Shown here piece after piece: positions 56,458-64,000 of a DNA stretch of 64,000 nucleotides (positions are counted from its first letter, which is position 1; every line of letters starts with the position of its first letter). Made by a program: the position numbers and the translations under genes. This DNA comes from Thermaerobacter sp. PB12/4term. GTDB taxonomy: Bacteria; Bacillota; Sulfobacillia; Thermaerobacterales; Thermaerobacteraceae. The stretch lies in assembly GCF_003403315.2 (NCBI RefSeq), contig NZ_CP048407.1, forward strand, positions 1,984,001 to 2,048,000, written 5' to 3'. A model generated the notes under the pieces. It did not search any database. It saw nothing but the letters and a program-made list of their open reading frames with translations, and was not told the DNA's origin.

Positions 56458-56657
56458 CCGGCAGCCGGGCGACCGGCAGGCGGTTCCCGCGCGGCTCGTC
56501 AGTCGCCGGCCGTCAGGGGTAACCCGCCCCGTTGGCCGCGCCACGCGCCGTGTTTTCTGAAGGCTTTGCCGGATTCACGGGGCCCGTTGCGCCGCGCCGG
56601 TCCCTCCCCGTCGCAGTGCGCGGGATCTTCATGCCAGACAAGGAGCGACGCATCCCG

Positions 56658-58223
56658 ATGAAGTCCATCGTCACCCTCGCCGCCCGGTTGCGGGCCGCGG
56701 CCGTCCCCACCGGCCTGCCGCCTTCCCTGTACTGGCTGGCCGCCGGTCAGGTGGTGGACTCCCTGGGCAGCGGACTGGTCTTCCCCCTGACCACCCTGTT
56801 CGTGGTGCAGGTGCTCGGACGGGACCTGACCTGGGCGGGATCGGTCCTGTTCTTCCATTCTCTGGCCGCCACTCTGGGTGCGGCCCTGGGCGGACGGCTC
56901 GCCGATGCCCACGGGCGCAAGCCGGTCCTTCTGGCGAGCCTGGCCGGAGCCGCCCTCTGCTCGCTGGTCATCGGCTGGCGCCAGGAGGCGGCCCTCTACG
57001 CCGCCGCCATGGCCGTCTTCGGCCTGGTCATCAGCCTGTTCCGCCCTGCGTCCCAGGCGCTGGTGAGCGACCTGGCACCGGGCCGGGAGCGGCAGGTCTT
57101 CGGGCTGATCTACATGGCCAGCAACGTGGGCGTCGCCGCGGGTGCCGCCCTGGGCGGTATCGTGGCCGCCTGGTCGTTCCGGGCGGTCTTCTGGGTCGAC
57201 GCGCTGACCTACGCCGTGTTTGCGCTGGTCCTGGCGAAGGCGGTCCCGGACCCCTATGGCCAGCTGCTGCGGGCCCGGCGGCGCCGGGCGAGGGCGGCGA
57301 CCGATCCGGCGGCCCCGCGGTCAAAGGGACACCAGGTGGGAGCCGGCGGCGCCGGTGGGGACGAACCGGCCCCCGCGGCAGGAACGCCGGCCGCAGCGGT
57401 GTCTGCAGCGCAGGTCCCGGCAGGGGGTGCCGGCGCGCCTGAGCCGGGTTCCGGCCCCGTGGTTGCGGCACCCTGGACGCCGGCACCTGCGGTGCAGGAC
57501 CCTGCCGCACGGCCCCATGGCGGGCGGCCATGGCGTCCCGCGGTTCCTCCCCGTAGCCCCCGGTCCCCCTGGGGGACACGCCTTGCGGTGTGGCACCGAC
57601 AAGGGCTTCTCACCGTGGTCCTCCTGGCCGTGGCCAGCGCCTTCCTGTTCTTCCCGTACGCGCAGCTCCACACGGCGCTGCCGGTGGACATGACGCGGCA
57701 CGGGTTCAGCGAGGCGGCCTACGGCCTGCTCTGGACCCTCAACGCGTTGCTGGTGGTGGTCTCGACGCCGGTGGCGTCGACCTGGGCGGACCGGCGCGGC
57801 TGGACGCTGGACGACATGCTCAAAGGCTCGGCGGCGCTGCATGGAGCCGGGTTCGCTCTGTTGCTGGTGACGGCCGTATGGCCGGCCTATGCCGCCTTCG
57901 CATTGGCCATGGTGGTGATCACCGCGGGCGAGGTCCTGCACGCCATCTCCTTCAACGCCGCCGTCGCCCGAGCCGCCCCGGAAGACCGCCGGGGATCCTA
58001 CCAGGGTCTGGCTGGGACCCTGGCCGGGGGCGCGTGGATGGTCGGACCGCTGGCCGGCGGGGCGATCGTCGACCGCTTCGGGATCCACGTCCTGTGGACC
58101 GTCACCGTGGCGGTGGCGCTGGCGGCGCTGGGGGTGTTCTGGCTGGCGGAAGCCGTCGAGAGCGCCCGACGCCGGGCTTCGGATGCGGCGGTGCCCACCG
58201 GCTCCATGCCCCAGGACGCCTGA
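56658..58223 (+). CDS. MFS efflux transporter
   Basis: About 521 residues, two six-helix halves. The motif A loop reads GGRLADAHGRKPVLL; the second-half equivalent is ASTWADRRGWTLDD. A loop of about 100 Ala/Pro/Gly residues links the halves and carries one 12-base motif copy (57359-57370). The ATG at 56658 follows AAGGAG by about 12 bases; the ATG at 56631 is an alternative, and the open frame to 56532 is not needed. The upstream leader/attenuator suggests inducible drug efflux. Confidence 0.9.
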   Translation: MKSIVTLAARLRAAAVPTGLPPSLYWLAAGQVVDSLGSGLVFPLTTLFVVQVLGRDLTWAGSVLFFHSLAATLGAALGGRLADAHGRKPVLLASLAGAALCSLVIGWRQEAALYAAAMAVFGLVISLFRPASQALVSDLAPGRERQVFGLIYMASNVGVAAGAALGGIVAAWSFRAVFWVDALTYAVFALVLAKAVPDPYGQLLRARRRRARAATDPAAPRSKGHQVGAGGAGGDEPAPAAGTPAAAVSAAQVPAGGAGAPEPGSGPVVAAPWTPAPAVQDPAARPHGGRPWRPAVPPRSPRSPWGTRLAVWHRQGLLTVVLLAVASAFLFFPYAQLHTALPVDMTRHGFSEAAYGLLWTLNALLVVVSTPVASTWADRRGWTLDDMLKGSAALHGAGFALLLVTAVWPAYAAFALAMVVITAGEVLHAISFNAAVARAAPEDRRGSYQGLAGTLAGGAWMVGPLAGGAIVDRFGIHVLWTVTVAVALAALGVFWLAEAVESARRRASDAAVPTGSMPQDA

Positions 58224-58375
58224 TCGCGGCGGGGCTTGCCGGCCGGCGCCGCTGGTGGAACGGGAACCCGCCACAGGTATCCCCGGACGCGTGTTCGCGG
58301 CGGAACTTGCTGGGCCGGCGCCCGCCACGGGTGCCCTGGGACCCGTGATCGCGGCAGAGCTGGCAGTGTTGCTGC
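58223..58375 (+). repeat. imperfect tandem repeats after the MFS gene
   Basis: Segments near 58224, 58290 and 58350 share ATCGCGGCGG(A/G)-CTTGC followed by GGCCGGCGCC and CGCCAC(A/G)GGT. They fill the gap between the convergent MFS and nuclease genes; no hairpin terminator with T-run is seen. Confidence 0.5.
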
Positions 58376-58406
58376 TCCTGCACCGGGTCCGGCTCTCTGT
58401 CCCGCC

Positions 58407-59474
58407 TCAGCTCTCGCACCCGATCCCGTCCCGATCCCGCCCGTCGAAGCGGTGCGGATCGGGCGGCAGCACCCGGAAGTTGCGGTAGGGGATGTCCCCG
58501 CAATCGAGATCCGGCGGGGGCGACGGGATGCACACGTCGGGATAGGCGGGGTCGCATCCCGTCCGCCCGCCCGGAGCGGTGGAACCGGCCGCCCCGGCCC
58601 GCCCGATCGCCCCGGCGCCTCCGCCGGGCGACCGGGAGCCGCCGCTCGGGGCTCGGGCGGCCCCGCCGGCCGCACCAGCCCCCCAGAGACCCCGCTCCGC
58701 TTCCCGGGCCTCGCGCTGGAATTGGACGAACAGGTCCGCATATCGCACGTCCGGCGGGTACGTGGCCACCTGGGCGTAGCCCTCGAGGACCAGGATGGCG
58801 TTGAACATGCCCTTGCGCACCTGGGTCGGGGTGGGTTCCGCGGGCGGTTCGACCAGCCAGACGTAGCGCAGCGCACGACCGTAGCGGTCCGTCTCGGAGA
58901 CGTCCTTCTCGAGCCAGACCGTCCTGCCGGTCAGGCGCCGTTGGGTGAACCGGGCCGCCTCCGGACCGTAGGGTTCGACGTCCCCGTGGATCTCGGGCGT
59001 GTTGACACCGATCAGGCGGACCCGGGTGGCCGGCAGGGGCGCACCGGCCAGCGGCTCGACGTCGATGGTGTCCCCGTCGACCACGTGGACCACCCGGGCC
59101 CGGGTGACCCCCGGCCGCTCCCGGCCGGCAGCCGGTTGCACCGGACCGGAGCGGCGGCCCGGTCCCCCGGCAGGATCCGTGCCTGGATGGGTTTCCGAGG
59201 CGGTGCCAGAGGGGCCCCACGGTCCCGCGTTGGCCTCATTCCCAGCGCCGGCGCCGCCCCCCTCCATTGCGGGTCGTTCAGTGCCCGGCGCACCGGGATC
59301 GGCCGTGGTGCCCTGCTGCCGCTCGGCCGCGCAGCCTGCCACCCCGAGGACGACGGCGACGACCAGCGCAACGACGACGGCCGTGGCCGCCGTCAGGCCG
59401 CTCTTCCTAAGGCTGCTGTTCTTAATAAGGCCACCCTTCCTCAGGCCAACCTTGGGCCGGATCGTCCGGACCAC
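58407..59474 (-). CDS. lipoprotein thermonuclease with Excalibur domain
   Basis: 355 residues. Basic start and hydrophobic core end in a VLGVAGC lipobox, so it is probably a lipid-anchored surface protein. The staphylococcal-nuclease fold is recognised by VVDGDTIDV, RVRLIGVNTPEIHG, YGPEAARFTQRRL and DRYGRALRYVWL. The last 45 residues (CDPAYPDVCIP to RDRDGIGCES) form an Excalibur calcium-binding domain. Low-complexity stretches separate the parts. It may degrade external DNA for nutrition. GTG start; an alternative start is possible. Confidence 0.9.
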   Translation of the reverse strand: MVRTIRPKVGLRKGGLIKNSSLRKSGLTAATAVVVALVVAVVLGVAGCAAERQQGTTADPGAPGTERPAMEGGGAGAGNEANAGPWGPSGTASETHPGTDPAGGPGRRSGPVQPAAGRERPGVTRARVVHVVDGDTIDVEPLAGAPLPATRVRLIGVNTPEIHGDVEPYGPEAARFTQRRLTGRTVWLEKDVSETDRYGRALRYVWLVEPPAEPTPTQVRKGMFNAILVLEGYAQVATYPPDVRYADLFVQFQREAREAERGLWGAGAAGGAARAPSGGSRSPGGGAGAIGRAGAAGSTAPGGRTGCDPAYPDVCIPSPPPDLDCGDIPYRNFRVLPPDPHRFDGRDRDGIGCES

Positions 59475-59631
59475 TTCCCCATCACCACCTGCGCGCCCAA
59501 CGGCCGCACAAACTCGAACCCGACGCCCGCGATGGATCTCGAAGTTCCATACGTTAGTTGTCCGCGGCCATCGCCGCGCCGGTCAAGAGGCAACGGGCTC
59601 CGCTCAAGCGTCGATGAGCCCCCATGGCAAA

Positions 59632-59696
59632 GTATCTTGCAACACATGATAGCGACTTGTATGCTTCGCTCAGAGGTACCTTGCAGTACAAGATAC
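59632..59696 (+). promoter_or_regulatory. promoter and PadR-type operator arms
   Basis: Inverted arms GTATCTTG (59632-59639) and CAAGATAC (59689-59696) bracket a promoter: -35 TTGCAA (59638-59643), 17-base spacer, -10 TATGCT (59661-59666). The left arm overlaps the -35. This AT-richer stretch directly precedes the HAAS gene and suits autoregulation by PadR. Confidence 0.6.
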
Positions 59697-59720
59697 GCCC
59701 GAGCCAGGAGGGGTGGCACG

Positions 59721-60353
59721 ATGCCGCAGGGTTCCCGGAACGCCGTCACCGAGGCCGTCGACTCGTGCGTGGTCTATTGGGTCGCCGCCGGTCTTCCCCG
59801 GCCTCAGATCGACCAGATGGCGGCCGAACTCCGGACCCATCTGGAGCAGGCCGCCGCGGCCGGCAAGTCCGTCGAGGCCGTGATCGGCGACGACGTCGCC
59901 CGGTTCGCCGAGGAGTGGCTCAAGGCCGTGGGCCGGCACCGGCCAGGGTGGGAACGTCTGCTGGCGGCGGCCCAGATCGTCGCCGCGGCGGTCTTCATCA
60001 CGTTGCTGCCGGCCGCATGGTTGCAACCGGTGGTCGCCATCGAAGCGGCCCACCTGGTCCAGGTGCTCTGGGTCACGGCGGGCGTCTGGGTGCTGCTGTC
60101 GCCCCGGTTGGGCGCCCGCTGGCTGGCCAACAGCGCCGATGGGCGCCAGGGTCGCTTGTGGGTGGCGGTGCTGGCCCTCACCTTCGTCGGCCTGCTGCTC
60201 TCCAACCCGGCTTGGCCGTGGGTTCCCGAACGCATCCTGTACGAAGTCCCGCGGTGGCAGGCGCTGGTGGTGATGGCCGCTTGCGTCGCGGCCAACGTGC
60301 TCGCGATGCTCCGCGACCCTACCCGGCCGCAGCGACCGGCAACGCCCTCCTGA
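59721..60353 (+). CDS. HAAS-domain membrane protein
   Basis: 210 residues. The N-terminal 65 residues form a HAAS-type helical domain (YWVAAGLPRPQIDQMAAELR, then FAEEWLKAV), which is commonly paired with PadR regulators; four membrane helices follow. ATG with CAGGAGGGG upstream. Its stop abuts a 12-base motif copy. Likely a sensor or partner for the PadR encoded 130 bases downstream. Confidence 0.8.
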   Translation: MPQGSRNAVTEAVDSCVVYWVAAGLPRPQIDQMAAELRTHLEQAAAAGKSVEAVIGDDVARFAEEWLKAVGRHRPGWERLLAAAQIVAAAVFITLLPAAWLQPVVAIEAAHLVQVLWVTAGVWVLLSPRLGARWLANSADGRQGRLWVAVLALTFVGLLLSNPAWPWVPERILYEVPRWQALVVMAACVAANVLAMLRDPTRPQRPATPS

Positions 60354-60481
60354 ATCCGCCGGTTCGTCCCGGCTGCTGCTGCCCGGGCTCGGTGACGGCG
60401 CGGCCCGCACGGGCGCCGGATCCACGATCGTCGTGTGCGGTCTCAGGTGGTCTCGTTCGTCAGGAGGAGGTGCCCGCAGCC

Positions 60482-60850
60482 TTGCCCGCCCGTGGTCGCG
60501 ACGAAGCCCGCGGCAGTCAACTGCTCAAGGGTGTGCTGGACATGCTGCTCCTGGCCCTCATCGCGGAGCAGCCCCGGTACGGCTACGAGATGGTGGAGGA
60601 ACTCGGCCGCCGCGGGCTCCGGCTCGTCAGCGAGGGAAGCATCTACCCCGTCCTGGCCCGCCTAGAGCGGTCGGGGCTCATCCAGGGATACTTCGAGCCG
60701 TCGCCTCAGGGACCGCCGCGGAAGTACTATTGCATCCTTCCCCGGGGAAGCCAGGCACTCCGGCAGTGGGTCGATGAGTGGCAGCGGTTCGCGCGGGGCG
60801 TGGACGCCGTGGTGGTGCGCCACGCTGCCACCGGTGCGACATCACCTTAA
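60482..60850 (+). CDS. PadR-family transcriptional regulator
   Basis: 122 residues. Winged-helix domain: GVLDMLLLALIAEQPRYGYE, GSIYPVLARLERSGLIQGYF, then RKYYCILPRGSQALRQW, all typical of PadR. The start is uncertain: TTG at 60482 or GTG at 60470; AGGAGGAGG (60462-60470) favours the TTG by spacing. It forms a pair with the HAAS gene and probably binds the arms at 59632-59696. Confidence 0.88.
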   Translation: MPARGRDEARGSQLLKGVLDMLLLALIAEQPRYGYEMVEELGRRGLRLVSEGSIYPVLARLERSGLIQGYFEPSPQGPPRKYYCILPRGSQALRQWVDEWQRFARGVDAVVVRHAATGATSP

Positions 60851-60856
60851 GCACCG

Positions 60857-62662
60857 TCACCGCAGGGGAATCTGGACCGTCCACGGCCCCTCCAGGACCA
60901 CCGAGGGGCTGCTGAACCGCACCACCAGCACGCCGTCGCGGGGTACCGGCGCCGGGAAGATCAGGTCGACACGCTGCAGCCGGTCCGTCACCGGGTCGTG
61001 GATCATGCCCACCGTGCTCGCCACCCGACCCTCGCCGAAGGCCTCACCCGGGCGGCCCGGGCCGGATGCACCTCGTCCACCTACCGCCCCGGTGCCGGCG
61101 GCATCGTCCATCGCTTGGTCCGGGACCACGGCGGCCTGCACGCTCAGCCCCCGGAGGAGCGCGCCGCCTTGCGCGGCCCCAAGGTCGAGGTGCAGGCTAA
61201 CGGCACTGGCGTCGACCCGCTCGACCTCCCGCACGGTGACGGTCCACCGGCCCACCTCGACGCGCCGGTCCACGGCGCGTCGGGTGCCCCGAGCCAGACC
61301 ACCCGGCGCCAGCGGGATCCGCAGCTCGCCGGCGCCAGGTTCCAGCACATAGAGGCGGGACGCCTTCAATTCCAGGGAGCGCGCCCACGCCGGGACCACG
61401 CCCCGGAACCGGGCCACCAGGCCGAAGGTGGGCGCGTCGACCCGGCCGTGGGCCGTGCCGGCCTCTTCCAGAGCAAGGCGCGCGCCCAGGGGTCCCGTCA
61501 GGTGGAGGTCGTCCGCCCTCAGCAGGTGCCAGGACGGGGTCCCGGTCCCGCCGCCATCCCCTTCCCTGGTCCCCTGGCCGCTCCCCTGTCCCGCGCCGGG
61601 TACACCACCCGTAGCATCCGGCGCGGGACGCACGTCCAGCCCCAGGAGCACCTCGTCTTCCCGGACGACCAGGTGGGGCACGCCCAATTCCCAGCCCGAT
61701 CGGGCCGGGGACCAGGCATCCGGCTCCACGGCCGCCACCCCCACCAGCGCCGCGCTGACCAGGTTCAGGGCAATCTTCGCAGTCACCGCAGAGGAACCCG
61801 GAGGGACGCCGGGCGCCGGCGCCGCCTGGTGCACCAGTTCCACCCGGTCCACCCCGTCCGGCAGCGGCGGGAACCACACGTTGAGGGGCGAACCCGGGCC
61901 CCACTCCACCACCTGGGAGTTCAACGCCGTTCCGTCCGGGAGCCGCAGCGTCCACCCCTGGACCAGGGCATCGGGCCACTCCGCCCCGGGTGCTCCGTCC
62001 GTTGTCACCGGTCCACCCGCTCCGGCTGCGCCTGCCGACGTCGCGGAGGTCTTGCGGGTGTCCGCGGCGCCCGCCACCGCGGCGCCTTCCAGACGCATGC
62101 GCACCTCCGTGAGCTCCGGCAACGCCGTCACGGCCTCCACCGTGAGGCGACCGGCCCCCCAGCCGGGGACCGCCACCGCCACCGTGACAGGATCCTTCAG
62201 AGCCCGAACCCTTTCCCCGGTTCCGTCACGCAGGACGAACCCGGCCCCCGGCAGCCACAGGGCAATGCGCTCCAGGGCGGCTTGCACCACGGCCGGGTGC
62301 ATCCAGGCGAGAAGACCGGCCGCAACCAGCGCGGCGGCCGCCACCTTCCACGACCGGGGCCGGAAGAGCGGCGTCGAGCGGTACGATGGGAAGACGCGCG
62401 GCGCGGAACGCGACCGGGAGCGCAGCCGGGATCGGGCACCTGCCCCAGGCTCCGTGGATTCGGCCGTCACGGCGCCCGCCACCCGCTGCCGGAGCCGCTC
62501 GACGGCGAGCGGGTCGGGAGCGGGTGCCGCCGCCGCCAGGCGCTCCAGCAGGACGTCGCCCACCCGGCCCCGATCCGCGGCCTGCACGCCGAGTTCCTCA
62601 AGAAAGGTCGCCTCGTCCGTGGTCCACCGCGGGTGACCGGTTCTGGTGCGTCCTTGTCCCAT
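60857..62662 (-). CDS. anti-sigma factor-like membrane protein
   Basis: 601 residues. A short cytoplasmic helical part (EATFLEELGVQAADRGR) and a basic Arg/Ser stretch precede one membrane helix (VAAAALVAAGLLAWM, about residue 105). Some 480 extracytoplasmic residues of beta-rich sequence follow, with Ala/Gly-rich insertions. The ATG overlaps the sigma-factor stop (TGATG), the usual sigma/anti-sigma coupling. No zinc-binding HxxxCxxC motif, so not a ZAS-type. The outer part may sense envelope stress or a ligand. Confidence 0.75.
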   Translation of the reverse strand: MGQGRTRTGHPRWTTDEATFLEELGVQAADRGRVGDVLLERLAAAAPAPDPLAVERLRQRVAGAVTAESTEPGAGARSRLRSRSRSAPRVFPSYRSTPLFRPRSWKVAAAALVAAGLLAWMHPAVVQAALERIALWLPGAGFVLRDGTGERVRALKDPVTVAVAVPGWGAGRLTVEAVTALPELTEVRMRLEGAAVAGAADTRKTSATSAGAAGAGGPVTTDGAPGAEWPDALVQGWTLRLPDGTALNSQVVEWGPGSPLNVWFPPLPDGVDRVELVHQAAPAPGVPPGSSAVTAKIALNLVSAALVGVAAVEPDAWSPARSGWELGVPHLVVREDEVLLGLDVRPAPDATGGVPGAGQGSGQGTREGDGGGTGTPSWHLLRADDLHLTGPLGARLALEEAGTAHGRVDAPTFGLVARFRGVVPAWARSLELKASRLYVLEPGAGELRIPLAPGGLARGTRRAVDRRVEVGRWTVTVREVERVDASAVSLHLDLGAAQGGALLRGLSVQAAVVPDQAMDDAAGTGAVGGRGASGPGRPGEAFGEGRVASTVGMIHDPVTDRLQRVDLIFPAPVPRDGVLVVRFSSPSVVLEGPWTVQIPLR

Positions 62663-63498
62663 CACGTCCGGTCTCCTTTCCTGTCCGCCGGTTCGGGTGG
62701 CTCCATCGCCCGGCGCAGCGCCTGGCGCGCCCGCCAGAGCCGGCTGTCCATGGCGTTCCGCGAGATCCCTGCCTCCCGCGCCATCCGTTCGATGGGTTCT
62801 TCCAACCAGTACCGGCGGATCAGCAGGTCCCGTTCCGCCGGGGGGAGGGACTCGAGGGCCATCCGCAGCCGCACCGCCTCGTCCCGCGCCGCCACCAGCT
62901 CGGCGGGGTCCGCGGGTGCGACCGGGGCGTGGCCGCCCGAGGGCAAGCCGTAGCCAAGGCCGGACCAAGCCGGGCCGCCAGGCTGGGGCGCGGGATCTGG
63001 GCCCCTTCCCGGACCGGCCCCGACCCGGCGCAGCCACCCGCTGCGACGGCGCAGCTCGCGTTCCAGCTGCCGGCGCCGGTCCAGGGCCGCGTACTTGAGC
63101 AGCATGAAAACCCAGGTCCGGAACCGGCCGCGCGCCGGGTCAAACTCGGCCGCCCGCTGCCATGCGGCCACCAGGGCGTCCGCCGCGACTTCTTCGGCGT
63201 CGGCGTCGGTGCCCGCGGGCCCGAGGATGAGCCGTGCCAGGTACAGCACGGCCCCGCCCAGACGCCGCACCATCTCCGCCACGGCGCCCGGGTCGCCCCG
63301 GCGAATCCGGTCGACCAGGTCCGGTGGAAGGTCGCCGGTCCGGTCCGCCGGAACGGTGGCCGCAGGGGTCAGGGCCACGGGGGCTCGGCCGGCACCGTCC
63401 GGATACGCAGTGGGTTCCTGCGCGTCCGTGACGCCTTCCGGTGACTCCGTGACGCCTTCAGGTGACGCCATGACGCTTTGCGGTGCCTTGGATCGCAT
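62662..63498 (-). CDS. ECF RNA polymerase sigma factor
   Basis: 278 residues. Region 2 runs from GGAVLYLARLILG through FDPARGRFRTWVFMLLKYAAL; region 4 is LPPAERDLLIRRYWLEEPIE with helix-turn-helix MAREAGISRNAMDSRLWRAR. The linker of about 60 residues is Gly/Pro-rich and long. The N-terminus repeats SPEGVT twice. The ATG at 63498 has no clear ribosome binding site; a GTG start at 63579 or ATG at 63450 is possible. Co-transcribed with its anti-sigma partner. Confidence 0.88.
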   Translation of the reverse strand: MRSKAPQSVMASPEGVTESPEGVTDAQEPTAYPDGAGRAPVALTPAATVPADRTGDLPPDLVDRIRRGDPGAVAEMVRRLGGAVLYLARLILGPAGTDADAEEVAADALVAAWQRAAEFDPARGRFRTWVFMLLKYAALDRRRQLERELRRRSGWLRRVGAGPGRGPDPAPQPGGPAWSGLGYGLPSGGHAPVAPADPAELVAARDEAVRLRMALESLPPAERDLLIRRYWLEEPIERMAREAGISRNAMDSRLWRARQALRRAMEPPEPADRKGDRT

Positions 63499-63680
63499 GC
63501 GGAATGGTGGTGGGGTCGCGCCCCCCGCCGGCCCATGAGAGATGGCCCGTCGCCTCCTCGCAGGGCACCCTTCACCCATTTACTACGGCGGTCACCGGAG
63601 TGATCTTGCGAGGGAAGGATCCGGTCGGTGGCATGGGACGGGGCGGGGCGGGGCGGGACTGGCCGCGCGCCTGCGACCCG

Positions 63681-64000
63681 TCAGGCCGCCCGCGTATGGC
63701 GTCCCGAAAATCCCACGATCAGCAGGCAGGTGGCAAAAGCGACGGCGGTCACCAGCACCGCCGCGATGAGGCCCACGGCAGCCATGACAAGGTCGTCTCC
63801 CGGGTACGCCGGCTGGAGACCCGCGAGCCGGTAGGAAAAGGCGGCCGCCAGAAGCAAATACGGGCTGCTGCCCAGGAGTGCCACCCGGACGCTGTGGCGG
63901 CCCCTCACCCGGCAGGCGGCAGCGGTGCATAGCCAAAGGTACACACTGGCAACGACCGCACCGGCCATGACGAGCCAGTGCAAATACGGAACCTGCAGCC
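63681..64000 (-). CDS. small membrane protein, start at or beyond the right edge
   Basis: At least 100 residues with three hydrophobic helices (VMAGAVVASVYLWLC, LLGSSPYLLLAAAFSY, VGLIAAVLVTAVAFATCLL). A TTG at 63983 could start it, but the frame stays open to the edge (LQVPYLHW), so the start may lie outside the window. No family recognised. Confidence 0.55.
   Translation of the reverse strand, partial: LQVPYLHWLVMAGAVVASVYLWLCTAAACRVRGRHSVRVALLGSSPYLLLAAAFSYRLAGLQPAYPGDDLVMAAVGLIAAVLVTAVAFATCLLIVGFSGRHTRAA

Overview
This window looks like the chromosome of a very high-GC, Gram-positive thermophile of the Thermaerobacter type (a high-GC Firmicute). That call is inferred from several things together: strong G/C at third codon positions, frequent GTG and TTG starts with purine-rich ribosome binding sites, and typical Firmicute modules. 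These modules are an FMN riboswitch before ribU, YunC/DUF1805, DUF3243, NiaR/NiaX, a GlcT-type antiterminator with its RAT site, and M42 peptidases. No rRNA, tRNA, CRISPR array, prophage or insertion sequence was seen.

Layout. 0-12 kb: lipA, a Tyr-Gly-Gln-rich repeat protein, yunC, riboswitch-controlled ribU, and the pyruvate dehydrogenase operon pdhA-pdhB-pdhC-lpdA on the minus strand. 12-18.5 kb: marR with a DrrAB-like exporter and two MFS transporters, plus a DUF3243 gene. 18.6-22.6 kb: ctaB, a 58-residue membrane protein, and a CuA subunit II/subunit I pair of the heme-copper superfamily; subunit I seems to lack the active-site Tyr of oxygen reductases, and a CRP/FNR-like palindrome lies upstream. 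22.7-28 kb: icd, acnA and a 7Fe ferredoxin. 28.2-34.1 kb: three overlapping M42 aminopeptidases and a long sensor-like/DUF2512 protein. 34.5-39.1 kb: an antiterminator-RAT-PTS operon (separate EIIC, EIIB, EIIA) ending in an uncharacterised TIM-barrel-like protein. 39.3-44.7 kb: a secreted M36 metalloprotease, then divergent niaR and niaX with a repeat-rich operator region. 44.8-52.7 kb: an oligopeptide uptake operon oppA-B-C-DF with a YkfC-like NlpC/P60 peptidase. 53-64 kb: a DUF1648 protein, lysA, an MFS transporter behind a leader-peptide attenuator, a secreted nuclease, a HAAS/PadR pair, and an ECF sigma/anti-sigma pair.

How the genes fit together. LipA makes the lipoyl group used by PdhC, so the left end is one lipoate/PDH block feeding acetyl-CoA to the TCA enzymes Icd and AcnA. 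Peptide use is a second theme: secreted M36 protease, Opp transporter, YkfC-like endopeptidase and three M42 aminopeptidases.

The most unusual window-wide signal is the 11-mer GGACGAACCGG (either strand). I counted 17 exact copies by eye, 15 of them extended to GGACGAACCGGC, where base composition predicts roughly 0.1. It occurs in genes in several reading frames and between genes, and looks like a genome-wide functional or mobile motif. A second trait is the Ala/Gly/Pro-rich insertions in loops and linkers of otherwise conserved enzymes, several of which carry the 12-mer.
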